A program made the translations under genes and the position numbers. From Gemmobacter sp. (GTDB taxonomy: Bacteria > Pseudomonadota > Alphaproteobacteria > Rhodobacterales > Rhodobacteraceae), in NCBI RefSeq assembly GCF_034676705.1, contig NZ_JAUCBS010000013.1:2274501-2338500 (forward strand): a stretch of DNA of 64,000 bases, in the 5' to 3' direction. Of this stretch, positions 25,501 to 33,598 are shown piece by piece. Position 1 is the stretch's first letter, and every line of letters begins with the position of its first letter. The notes below the pieces were generated by a model that saw nothing but the letters and a program-made list of their open reading frames with translations, had not been told where the DNA came from and did not search any database.

Positions 25501-26050
25501 GGCGGCCGTCCTCGCCCGGATGGCGCTGCAATTCCACGTACAGCCGGTCGGGATAGATGCTGGCCAGCCGGCCCAGCAGCGCCTCGGCCCGCGCGGCCTG
25601 TCCGGCCTGCAACAGCCGGCCCACCGGCCCCTCGGCCCCTCCGGTCAGGCAGATGATGCCGTCGGCATGGGCCTCCAGCTCCTCCAGCGTGACCTGCACC
25701 GCCTCCATGCTCTGCGGCAGATAGAGGCACGAGTTCAGCTTCATCAGGTTCATGTAGCCGGCTTCGGACTGCGCCAGCAGCACCAGCGCGGCCGGCGCGC
25801 GCGGCTTTTCGCCCGGTTGCGCCACGTCATAGCGGACCGAAATCTGGCACCCGATGATCGGCTGCACCCCCGCCCCCAGCGCGGTAACCGAAAATTCCAG
25901 CGCCGCAAACAGGTTGTTGCTGTCGGTCACCGCCACGGCCGGCATGCCGGCCGCCGCCGTCGCCTTGACCAGCGCCTTCAGGGGAAAGGCCCCTTCCAGC
26001 AGCGAATGTTCGGTATGGGTGCGCAGGTGGATGAATCGGGCTTTGCTCAT
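22553..26050 (-). CDS. dnaE: DNA polymerase III alpha subunit
   Basis: Replicative C-family polymerase, 1165 residues, the expected size for DnaE1. The N-terminal PHP domain starts FIHLRTHTEHSLLEGAF. The polymerase palm has GPGRGSGAGSLVAY and the metal-binding PDFDIDFCMDRREEV aspartates. The fingers region includes MDALRRMKPT and FNKSHAAAYA. The C-terminal helix-hairpin-helix, OB fold (about 970-1070) and tau-binding region follow. It is transcribed away from xdhA; the 243-base gap shows no clear promoter. Confidence 0.98.
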   Translation of the reverse strand: MSKARFIHLRTHTEHSLLEGAFPLKALVKATAAAGMPAVAVTDSNNLFAALEFSVTALGAGVQPIIGCQISVRYDVAQPGEKPRAPAALVLLAQSEAGYMNLMKLNSCLYLPQSMEAVQVTLEELEAHADGIICLTGGAEGPVGRLLQAGQAARAEALLGRLASIYPDRLYVELQRHPGEDGRHTEAERATERGFVELAYAMDLPLVATNDVHFPKADMYEAHDALLCIADGAYVDQTAPRRRLTPHHCFKTAEEMAALFADLPEAIENTVEIARRCAYAAKKRKPILPRFAEDEVEELRRQAWQGLDARLAVIPLAAPREVYEERLRFELGIIEKMGFPGYFLIVADFIKWGKAQGIPVGPGRGSGAGSLVAYVLTITDLDPLRYALLFERFLNPERVSMPDFDIDFCMDRREEVIQYVQGKYGRDKVAQIITFGALLSKAAVRDVGRVLQMSYGQVDKLSKMIPVEGVKPVSITKALADEPRLREAAREEVVGRLLGHAEKIEGLLRNASTHAAGVVIGDRPLDELVPLYRDPRSDMPATQFNMKWVEAAGLVKFDFLGLKTLTVIQNALDLIRGQGRNLHEAADGRQLYAPPEGAINEINAIPLDDEASYQLYSAARTVAVFQVESSGMMDALRRMKPTCIEDIVALVALYRPGPMENIPTYCEVKNGTRDLESIHPTIDSILKETQGIIVYQEQVMQIAQVMAGYSLGGADLLRRAMGKKIPEEMAKERPKFVDGARATHGIDAKKAGEVFDLLEKFANYGFNKSHAAAYAVVSYQTAWLKANHPVEFMAAVMNCDIHLTDKLNVYKREVDRMGIEVVPPCVNRSDATFTVDKGRVVYALGALKNVGVEAMRMIVAARGGQPFRDLADFASRVDLKKVGKRPLEMLARAGAFDLLDGNRARVFEALDGLVAWSAAVHEARGSAQVSLFGEAGADLPPPRLVGRNDWLPVERLQQEHQAIGFYLSGHPLDDWMGALKRKNVMTLAEVSRRAEGGPVVAKLAGSVGARQERKSSRGNRFAFVACSDPTGLYEVTVFSDVLDQTRQFLEPGMNVVLTVEATLEGDSLKLLARGVQPVETLAADAGAQALRVHLAEAQAAAAVAALLERARADAGRMAKGQVTVCVADGDSGQEIDIALPGQWPLGPQVKGALKAVQGVLAVEEL

Positions 26051-26293
26051 GGCCGCAGACTAGCCACGGCGGTGCGGCCAGTTCCAGCCCCGAAACGGCG
26101 CTGCCCGGAAAAGCGGCATTGCCCCATTCTTCGGGCATTCCGAAAGGTGTTTCCGCCCAAACCGTGAACAACCTGCTGGACAAGCCCCCGCGCGCGCGCT
26201 TTGCTGGCGATAACGGAGTGCCCCCGGCCTTACGCCGCATCGGGACGGGGGCGAAACTCCACCATCAGGGACGTACCGCGGCGGAACGACAGT

Positions 26294-27691
26294 ATGACCG
26301 AGATCGCGTTTCTTCTGAACGGAACGCCCGTCCGCTTGCGCGAGGTTGCGCCGACCCGGACCCTTCTCGACTGGCTGCGCGAGGATCGCGGGCTGACCGG
26401 CACCAAGGAGGGCTGCAACGAAGGCGATTGCGGCGCCTGCACGATCATGGTCACCGATGCCGGCGGCGCCCGGGCGCTGAACGCCTGCATCCTGTTCCTG
26501 CCCCAGCTGCACGGCAAGGCGGTGCGCACCGTCGAAGGCATGGCCGGCCCCGATGGCCAGCTGCATCCGGTGCAACAGGCGATGGTCGATTGCCACGGCA
26601 GCCAATGCGGCTTTTGCACCCCGGGCTTCGTCGGATCCATGGTCACGGCCCATCTGAACGGCGAGACGGACCACGATACGGTGCTGGCCGGCAACCTGTG
26701 CCGCTGCACCGGCTATGCCCCGATCCTCCGCGCCGCCCAATCCGCCGCCAGCCAGCCCGCGCCGGATTGGGTGCGCGACGACCCGGCCTCCTTTGCCTTT
26801 TCTGAAATACCCCCGGGGTCCGGGGGTGGAACCCCCGGGGTCGCCATCCCGCGCACCGCCGACGATCTGGCAGACTGGTGCCTTGCCAACCCGGATGGCC
26901 GGCTGATCGCCGGTGCCACCGATGTGGGCCTGTGGGTGACCAAGCAGCTGCGCGACCTCGGCCCCGTGGCCTTTGTCGCCGGCATCCCCGATCTGCGCGG
27001 CGTCACCATCACCGACGCCCATATCCGCATCGGCGCCACCACCACGATGGAGGAGCTGCGCCACGCCATCGCCCCGCATCACCCCGATTTCGCCGAAATG
27101 CTGCGCCGCTTCGCCTCGGTCCAGGTGCGGAACGCGGCGACGCTGGGGGGCAATATCGCCAATGGCTCGCCCATCGGCGATGCGCCGCCGGTGCTGATCG
27201 CGCTGGGGGCGCGGCTGCACCTGCGCCGGGGCGCGGCGCGGCGCGACATGGCGCTGGAGGAGTTCTTCCTCGACTACGGCAAGCAGGACCGCCAGCCCGG
27301 CGAATTCGTCGAAGCCGTGACCATCCCGCGCCAGCCCGACCGGCTGAAATGCTACAAGCTGTCGAAACGTTTCGACCAGGATATTTCGGCGGTGATGGGC
27401 GCGTTCAGCATCACGCTGGACCAGGGCCGCGTGACACAGGCCCGCATCGCCTTTGGCGGCATGGCCGGCACGCCGAAACGCGCGCGTGGCGCCGAGGCGG
27501 CGCTGATCGGCGCCGACTGGTCCGAACGCGCCGTTGCGACCGCCTGCGCCGCGCTGGCACAGGATTTCACCCCGCTGTCCGATATGCGCGCCTCGGCCGC
27601 CTATCGCATGCAGGCCGCGCAGGGCATGCTGCGCCGCTACTGGCTGGAGGACCGGGGCCTTGCCCCCCGCATCCTGGAGATCGGGGCATGA
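26294..27691 (+). CDS. xdhA: Xanthine dehydrogenase small subunit (Fe-S/FAD)
   Basis: Electron-transfer subunit of the enzyme oxidising hypoxanthine and xanthine to urate. 465 residues from the ATG at 26294. Two [2Fe-2S] clusters are seen: CNEGDCGACTIMV with a downstream Cys, and QCGFCTPGF with LCRCTGY. The FAD domain begins at about 186 and has RNAATLGGNIANGSPIGD. Residues about 167-184 (from FAFSEIPPGSGGGTPG) are encoded by a hairpin repeat lying exactly between the two domains, so it probably acts as a harmless linker. The stop overlaps the xdhB start (ATGA). Confidence 0.95.
   Translation: MTEIAFLLNGTPVRLREVAPTRTLLDWLREDRGLTGTKEGCNEGDCGACTIMVTDAGGARALNACILFLPQLHGKAVRTVEGMAGPDGQLHPVQQAMVDCHGSQCGFCTPGFVGSMVTAHLNGETDHDTVLAGNLCRCTGYAPILRAAQSAASQPAPDWVRDDPASFAFSEIPPGSGGGTPGVAIPRTADDLADWCLANPDGRLIAGATDVGLWVTKQLRDLGPVAFVAGIPDLRGVTITDAHIRIGATTTMEELRHAIAPHHPDFAEMLRRFASVQVRNAATLGGNIANGSPIGDAPPVLIALGARLHLRRGAARRDMALEEFFLDYGKQDRQPGEFVEAVTIPRQPDRLKCYKLSKRFDQDISAVMGAFSITLDQGRVTQARIAFGGMAGTPKRARGAEAALIGADWSERAVATACAALAQDFTPLSDMRASAAYRMQAAQGMLRRYWLEDRGLAPRILEIGA
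26791..26845. repeat. GC-rich hairpin repeat inside xdhA, copy 5
   Basis: CTTTGCCTTTTCTGAAATAC, then CCCCGGGGT and the stem CCGGGGGT (26820-26827)/ACCCCCGG (26831-26838). The sequence matches the intergenic copies but is translated in frame. Confidence 0.82.
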
Positions 27692-30042
27692 GCGTTGCCA
27701 AACCCCTGCCGCATGATTCCGGCCCGCTGCATGTGACGGGCCAGGCCCGCTATCTGGACGACATCCCCCTGCCTGCCAATGCGTTGCATCTGGCCTTTGG
27801 CCTGTCGGGCGTGGCGCATGGCCGCATCCGGTCGATGGATCTGTCGGCGGTGCGGGCAGCGCCCGGCGTGGTGGCGGTGATGGTGGCCGGCGATCTGCCC
27901 TTTGCCAACGATTGCAGCCCCTCGGCCCATGACGAGCCGCTGCTGGCGGTGGAAACGGTGCATTACGTCGGCCAGCAGATCTTTCTGGTCGCCGCGACCA
28001 GCCATCTGGCCGCCCGCAAGGCCGCCCGGCTGGCACAGGTGGACTACGAAGACCTGCCCGCCCTGCTGACCCATGATCAGGCGCTGGCCGCCGGCAGCCG
28101 GTTCGGCCCGCCGGTCATCTGGTCGCGCGGCGATGCGGCGGCGGCCATCGCAGCGGCGCCCCGCCGCCTGGAAGGGCGGCTGGAGCTGGGCGGCCAGGAA
28201 CATTTCTACCTGGAAGGCCAGGCCGCGCTGGCAAGTCCCGGCGAACATGGCGACATGCATGTCGTCTCCTCGACCCAGCATCCGACCGAGATCCAGCACA
28301 AGGTGGCCGAGGCGATCGGCCTGCCGATGCATGCCGTGCGGGTGGAATGCCGGCGGATGGGCGGCGGCTTTGGCGGCAAGGAAAGCCAGGGCAACGCCCT
28401 TGCCGTGGCCTGCGCGGTGATGGTGCGGGCGACGGGTCGGCCCTGCAAGATGCGCTATGACCGCGACGACGATATGGTCATCACCGGCAAGCGCCACGAT
28501 TTCCGCATCGACTACCGCGTCGGGTTCGAGGCGGATGGCCGCATCCTGGGGGTCGAGTTCCTGCACGCCACCCGTGCCGGCTGGGCGCAGGATCTGACCC
28601 ACCCGGTCGCAGACCGCGCCATGCTGCATGCCGACAATGCCTATTGGCTGCCTGCCATCCGCATCGAAAGCCACCGCCTGCGCACCAATACCCAAAGCGC
28701 CACCGCCTATCGCGGTTTTGGCGGGCCGCAGGGCATGGCGGGGATCGAACGGGTGCTGGACCATGTGGCCCATGCCGTCGGGCGCGATCCGCTGGAGGTG
28801 CGGCGGCTGAATTTTTACGCCGCGCCTGTGGAGGCCCCGGGGGCCTTGCCCCCGGACCCCCAGGGTATTTTGAAAAAGGCAAAGCAGGCCGGCGCCGTCC
28901 AGACCACGCATTATGGGCAGGAGGTGCGGGATTTCGTGCTGCACGATCTGGTGGCGCGGCTGGAAGCCTCGTCCGATTATGCGGCGCGGCGGGCGGCGGT
29001 GCGGGACTGGAACGCGGCCAATGCGGTGATCAAGCGCGGCCTCGCGCTGACGCCGGTGAAGTTCGGGATTTCCTTCACGCTGACGCATCTGAACCAGGCC
29101 GGCGCGCTGGTGCATGTGTATCAGGATGGGTCGATCCATCTGAACCATGGCGGCACCGAGATGGGACAGGGCCTGTTCCAGAAGGTGGCGCAGGTGGCGG
29201 CCAGCGAATTCGGCGTGGACATGGATGCGGTGAGGATCACCGCGACCGATACCGCCAAGGTGCCGAACACCTCGGCCACGGCGGCCTCCTCGGGGTCGGA
29301 TCTGAACGGCATGGCGGTGCAGGCCGCCTGTGCCGAGATCCGCGGCCGCATTGCCGCGCATCTGGCCGAACGGCATCAGGTGGCGCCCGGGGCGGTGGTG
29401 TTCCGCGACGGGCGGGTGCAGGTGGGCGGGGCGGATTACAGCTTTGCCGAAGTGGCGGGCATGGCCTATGCCGCGCGGATTTCGCTGTCGGCGACCGGGT
29501 TTTACAAGACGCCCGAGATCACCTGGGACAGGGTTCGGGGGCAAGGGCGGCCGTTCTATTACTTCGCCTATGGCGCCGCCGTGACCGAGGTTGCAGTGGA
29601 TACCCTGAGCGGGGAAAACCGCATCCTGCGGGTGGATATCCTGCATGATGCCGGCGCCTCGCTGAACCCGGCGCTGGACATTGGCCAGATCGAAGGCGGC
29701 TATGTGCAGGGCGCCGGCTGGCTGACCACCGAGGAACTGGTCTGGGACGACAGCGGCCGCCTGCGCACCCATGCCCCCAGCACCTACAAGATCCCCGCCT
29801 GTGGCGACCGGCCGCGCATCTTCAACGTGGCGCTGTATGGGCGCGAGAACCCCGAGCCGACGATCTATCGGTCCAAGGCCGTGGGCGAGCCGCCGTTCAT
29901 GCTGGGGATTTCGGCGCTGATGGCGCTGTCGGATGCGGTGGCGGCCTGTGGCGACGGGACGCGCTATCCCGACCTCGGCGGCCCGGCAACCGCCGAACGG
30001 GTGCTGCGCGCGATCCGGCGGCAGGAGGGGCGCGATGTTTGA
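27688..30042 (+). CDS. xdhB: Xanthine dehydrogenase large (molybdopterin) subunit
   Basis: Molybdenum-cofactor subunit, 784 residues from the ATG at 27688. Seen are the entry domain (GQARYLDDIPLP), GGQEHFYLEGQ, RRMGGGFGGKE and AYRGFGGPQGM (cofactor contacts), GTEMGQGLFQKV, and the C-terminal VGEPPFMLG with the catalytic Glu. After RRLNFY there is an insert of about 25 residues (383-399 from the repeat proper) before HYGQEV, where relatives as I recall them go almost directly on; this insert is a reversed copy of the hairpin repeat. The stop overlaps the xdhC start. Confidence 0.95.
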   Translation: MSVAKPLPHDSGPLHVTGQARYLDDIPLPANALHLAFGLSGVAHGRIRSMDLSAVRAAPGVVAVMVAGDLPFANDCSPSAHDEPLLAVETVHYVGQQIFLVAATSHLAARKAARLAQVDYEDLPALLTHDQALAAGSRFGPPVIWSRGDAAAAIAAAPRRLEGRLELGGQEHFYLEGQAALASPGEHGDMHVVSSTQHPTEIQHKVAEAIGLPMHAVRVECRRMGGGFGGKESQGNALAVACAVMVRATGRPCKMRYDRDDDMVITGKRHDFRIDYRVGFEADGRILGVEFLHATRAGWAQDLTHPVADRAMLHADNAYWLPAIRIESHRLRTNTQSATAYRGFGGPQGMAGIERVLDHVAHAVGRDPLEVRRLNFYAAPVEAPGALPPDPQGILKKAKQAGAVQTTHYGQEVRDFVLHDLVARLEASSDYAARRAAVRDWNAANAVIKRGLALTPVKFGISFTLTHLNQAGALVHVYQDGSIHLNHGGTEMGQGLFQKVAQVAASEFGVDMDAVRITATDTAKVPNTSATAASSGSDLNGMAVQAACAEIRGRIAAHLAERHQVAPGAVVFRDGRVQVGGADYSFAEVAGMAYAARISLSATGFYKTPEITWDRVRGQGRPFYYFAYGAAVTEVAVDTLSGENRILRVDILHDAGASLNPALDIGQIEGGYVQGAGWLTTEELVWDDSGRLRTHAPSTYKIPACGDRPRIFNVALYGRENPEPTIYRSKAVGEPPFMLGISALMALSDAVAACGDGTRYPDLGGPATAERVLRAIRRQEGRDV
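28833..28884. repeat. GC-rich hairpin repeat inside xdhB, copy 6
   Basis: Reverse orientation relative to copy 5: stem CCGGGGG (28837-28843)/CCCCCGG (28849-28855), then CAGGGTATTTTGAAAAAGGC and AAAG. It is translated in frame. Confidence 0.82.
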
Positions 30043-31039
30043 CCTGGCCGCCCTGACCGCAGCCGTCGCCGCCCATGGCCGGGTGGCCCGCGTGGTGATC
30101 GCCGCGCATGAGGGATCCTCGCCACGCGAGGTGGGCGCGGCGATGCTGGTCTGGGCCGGCGGCGCGCAGGGCACCATCGGCGGCGGGGCGCTGGAATGGC
30201 AGGCGATGGCGCGGGCGCGGGCGATGCTGGCGCAGGGCGGCGCGCGGCTGCACCGCGAGCCGCTGGGCCCGGCGCTGGGTCAGTGCTGCGGCGGGGCGGT
30301 GACCCTGCTGACCGAGGTGCATGACGGTGACAGCCTGGCTGCATTGGCGGGGCTGGAGGTGATTGCCCGGCCCGTCACGCCTGGGCCCATGCCGCTGGCC
30401 GTGCGCCGGCTTCTGGCCGATGCGCGGGGGGCCGGGCGGATGCCGGCCGCGCAGCTGGTGCAAGGCTGGATGGTGGAGCCCGTGGCGCGGCCCGAACGCC
30501 AGTTGTGGATCTGGGGGGCCGGCCATGTCGGCCGCGCGCTGGTAGGGGTGCTGGCGCCGCTGCCGGGCCTTGCGCTGACCTGGGTGGACGCCGCGCGCGA
30601 CCGCTTTCCCGAAACGCTCCCCGAAGGCGTGACCCCGATCTGGACGGACGCGCCGCAGGCGCTGGTGCCGCATGTGCCGCAGGGGGCGCAGCACCTGATC
30701 GTCACCTATTCCCATGCGCTGGATCTGGAATTGTGCCACCGCCTGCTGGGCAGCCCGGCCGGGTTCATCGGCCTGATCGGCTCGGCCACCAAATGGGCGC
30801 GGTTCCGGTCGCGTCTGGCGGCACTGGGCCATGGGCCTGCACGGATTTCCCGCATCACCTGCCCGATCGGCGATGTCGGCCTGGGAAAGCACCCGCAGGC
30901 CATTGCCATAGGGGTGGCCGTGCAACTATTGAACCATAAAGAGAATTCCGGGACGGAGATCACGGATGACCACAGGGAACGGGGATCTTCTGCGGATCGA
31001 GGGGCTGACCAAGGCCTATCCGGGCGTCGTCGCGAATAG
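30035..31039 (+). CDS. xdhC: Xanthine dehydrogenase accessory protein XdhC
   Basis: Binds, sulfurates and inserts the molybdenum cofactor into the large subunit; not part of the mature enzyme. 334 residues from the ATG at 30035, which overlaps the end of xdhB. The N-terminal XdhC domain has EGSSPREVGAAMLV and TIGGGALEW. The Rossmann C-terminal domain has WIWGAGHVGRAL, FIGLIGSATKW and ISRITCPIGDVGLGKHPQAIAIGV. The usual end is soon after that motif, but the frame runs on for about 30 residues, overlapping the first 74 bases of the ABC gene; that tail is probably incidental. Confidence 0.94.
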   Translation: MFDLAALTAAVAAHGRVARVVIAAHEGSSPREVGAAMLVWAGGAQGTIGGGALEWQAMARARAMLAQGGARLHREPLGPALGQCCGGAVTLLTEVHDGDSLAALAGLEVIARPVTPGPMPLAVRRLLADARGAGRMPAAQLVQGWMVEPVARPERQLWIWGAGHVGRALVGVLAPLPGLALTWVDAARDRFPETLPEGVTPIWTDAPQALVPHVPQGAQHLIVTYSHALDLELCHRLLGSPAGFIGLIGSATKWARFRSRLAALGHGPARISRITCPIGDVGLGKHPQAIAIGVAVQLLNHKENSGTEITDDHRERGSSADRGADQGLSGRRRE

Positions 31040-32516
31040 CGATGTGTCCTTTGCCATCAGCCCGGGCGAGGTGCATGCCCTGCTGGGGGAAAACGGCGCC
31101 GGAAAATCCACGCTGGTCAAGATGATCTATGGCCTGGTCCGCCCCGACAGCGGCCGGATGCTGCTGCGCGGCGCGCCCTATCAGCCTGCGAAACCCTCCG
31201 AGGCGCGGCAGAACGGCGTTGCCATGGTGTTCCAGCATTTCAGCCTGTTCGAGGCGCTGAACGTGGCCGAGAACGTGGCCCTGGGCATGGAGGCGCCGCC
31301 GCCGATGCGCGAACTGGCGGACCGGATCCGCGCGGTCAGCCAGGAATACGGCCTGCCGCTGGACCCGGCGAAACTGGTGGGCGACCTGTCGGCGGGCGAA
31401 CGCCAGCGGGTCGAGATCATCCGCTGCCTGTTGCAGGATCCCAAGCTGCTGATCATGGACGAACCGACCAGCGTGCTGACCCCGCAAGAGGTGGGCATCC
31501 TGTTCCAGACCCTGCGGCAGCTGTCGGCCGAAGGGACGGCGATCCTGTATATCAGCCACAAGCTGGAAGAAATCCGCACGCTCTGCGACGAGGCGACAAT
31601 TCTGCGCCGTGGCAAGGTGGTGGCGACCTGCACCCCGCGCGAGCGCACCGCGCGCGAGATGGCAGAGCTGATGGTGGGCCAGGTGCTGACCCCGCCGGCG
31701 CGTGCGGCCAAGCCGCCGGGGCCTGTCGCGCTGGAGGTGACGGGGCTGTCGGTGGCATCGCCGAACCCCTTCGGCACCGCGCTGAAGGACATCGGCTTTT
31801 CCCTGCGGCAAGGCGAGGTGCTGGGCATTGCCGGGGTGGCGGGCAACGGGCAGGATGAACTGCTGCTGGCGCTGTCGGGCGAAATCCTGTCGGCCGACGG
31901 CACGGTGAAGCTGGCGGGCAAGCCGGTGGGCCGGCTGGGCCCGAACGCCCGCCGCGCGCTGGGGCTGGTGGCGGCGCCCGAAGAACGGCTGGGCCATGCG
32001 GCGGCGCCGGACATGAGCCTGACGGAAAATGCGCTGCTGTCGGGCTATGTGCGCAAGGGGTTTCTGAAGAACGGATTCATCGGCTGGGCGGCGGTCGAGG
32101 AGTTTGCGCAGGCGATCATCAAGGGCTTTGACGTGCGCACACCGGGCAGCCATGTGGCGGCGCGGGCGCTGTCGGGGGGCAACCTGCAAAAGTTCGTCAT
32201 CGGGCGCGAGATCCTGCAAGAGCCGGCGGTGATCGTGGTCAACCAGCCGACCTGGGGCGTCGATGCGGCGGCGGCGGCGGCGATCCGGCAGGCGCTGCTG
32301 GATCTGGCGGCGCGCGGGGCGGCGGTGGTGGCGATCAGCCAGGATCTGGATGAACTGCTGGAAATCTCGGACAGTTTCGCGGCGCTGAACGAAGGCCGGA
32401 TGACGAAACCGCGCCCGGCGCAGGGCCTGACGGTGGACGAAATCGGCCTGATGATGGGCGGCGCGCATGGCATGGATGTGGCGCACCACACCGAAGACCA
32501 GGGGGCAAGCGCATGA
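30966..32516 (+). CDS. Nucleoside-type ABC transporter ATP-binding protein
   Basis: Tandem ATPase of 516 residues for a sugar/nucleoside-class importer (YufO/NupO type). The first domain has LLGENGAGKSTLVKM (Walker A), signature DLSAGERQRVEI and LLIMDEPTS (Walker B). The second has a degenerate Walker A, GVAGNGQDELLLALSG, and the signature ALSGGNLQKFVIGRE, as is normal for the family. CGGAGATCACGG precedes the ATG. Its stop overlaps the first permease (ATGA). Being directly behind xdhABC and next to a BMP protein, its substrate is probably purine nucleosides or bases (inference). Confidence 0.94.
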   Translation: MTTGNGDLLRIEGLTKAYPGVVANSDVSFAISPGEVHALLGENGAGKSTLVKMIYGLVRPDSGRMLLRGAPYQPAKPSEARQNGVAMVFQHFSLFEALNVAENVALGMEAPPPMRELADRIRAVSQEYGLPLDPAKLVGDLSAGERQRVEIIRCLLQDPKLLIMDEPTSVLTPQEVGILFQTLRQLSAEGTAILYISHKLEEIRTLCDEATILRRGKVVATCTPRERTAREMAELMVGQVLTPPARAAKPPGPVALEVTGLSVASPNPFGTALKDIGFSLRQGEVLGIAGVAGNGQDELLLALSGEILSADGTVKLAGKPVGRLGPNARRALGLVAAPEERLGHAAAPDMSLTENALLSGYVRKGFLKNGFIGWAAVEEFAQAIIKGFDVRTPGSHVAARALSGGNLQKFVIGREILQEPAVIVVNQPTWGVDAAAAAAIRQALLDLAARGAAVVAISQDLDELLEISDSFAALNEGRMTKPRPAQGLTVDEIGLMMGGAHGMDVAHHTEDQGASA

Positions 32517-33598
32517 TCCGGCTGGAAAAACGGCCCACCCCTTCGCGGTTCTGGGTGGTGGCGACGCCGCTTTTGGCGGTGGTTCTGACCATGATCGCGG
32601 GGGGCATCATGTTTGCGGCCCTTGGCAAGAACCCGGTCGAGGCCATTCGCATCATCTTCTGGGATCCGCTGTTCGACCCCAACCTGTCCAGCTATTCGCG
32701 CCCGCAGCTGCTGGTCAAGGCGGGGCCGCTGATCCTGATCGCCATCGGCCTGTCGCTGGGGTTCCGGGCGGGGATCTGGAACATCGGGGCCGAAGGGCAA
32801 TACATCATCGGCGCCATCTGCGGTGCGGCGGTGGGGCTGGCGTTCTATCCGGCGGCGGGGTGGTATGTCTTTCCGCTGATGGTGCTGGCAGGCGCGCTGG
32901 GGGGCATCCTGTGGGCCATGGTGCCGGCGCTGCTGCGCACGTTCTTCAACACCTCGGAAATCCTCGTCTCGCTGCTGATGGTCTAAATCGCGCAGGCCCT
33001 GCTGGCCTCGATGGCGCTGGGGGCGCTGCGCAACCCCGAGGGCGGCGGCTTTCCCGGCTCGCGCAACCTGTCGCAATATCCGGCGGCGTCGAACCCCGAA
33101 CTGATCGCGGGCACCGGCATTCACTGGGGCGTGGTGACGGCGCTGATCGCGGTGATCGCCGCCTATGTCGTGCTGCAACGCCACATCCTGGGATTCAACA
33201 TCAAGATCACCGGGCAAGCCCCGCGCGCGGCACGGTTTTCCGGCGTGTCGCCCACCGCGCTCGTGCTGATCTGCATGGGGGTGTCGGGGGCGCTGGCGGG
33301 CCTTGCCGGCATGTTCGAGGTGGCGGGGCCATCGGGCAAGATCTCCATCGACTTTGCCAGTGGCTATGGGTTCACGGCGATCATCGTGGCGTTCCTGGGC
33401 CGGCTGAACCCCATCGGGATCCTGCTGGCGGGGCTGTTGATGGCGCTGACCTATATCGGGGGCGAGCTGGCGCAGTTCATGCTGGGGCTGCCCAAGGCGT
33501 CGATCCAGGCGTTCCAGGGGATGCTGCTGTTCTTCCTGCTGGCGCTTGACCTGTTGTCCAACTACCGGCCCCGGCTGGCCAAGCGCGAGGGGGCGTGA
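32513..33598 (+). pseudogene. Nucleoside ABC transporter permease 1, interrupted by TAA
   Basis: Inner-membrane permease (BPD_transp_2 family) that would be 361 residues. Its first 157 codons end at an in-frame TAA (32984-32986) after SEILVSLLMV. The same frame then continues without gap for 204 codons (IAQALLASMALG onward, through LAGLAGMFEVAGPSGKI to the normal C-terminus). The stop falls where relatives have Tyr in an M-x-x-Y-I/V-A motif, so one base change from TAT or TAC explains it. Everything else is intact, and the stop overlaps the next gene as in a working operon. Either a recent nonsense mutation or a sequencing error is possible; reinitiation at ATG 33011 would give only the C-terminal half. 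Confidence 0.9.

Noticed and set aside
26878..27687. Upstream extension of the xdhB frame
   Set aside because: Shadow of xdhA; the family start is the ATG at 27688 overlapping the xdhA stop.
27637..30177. Open frame of 846 codons on the minus strand over xdhB
   Set aside because: Shadow of xdhB; no domain, no ribosome site, and it covers three genes.
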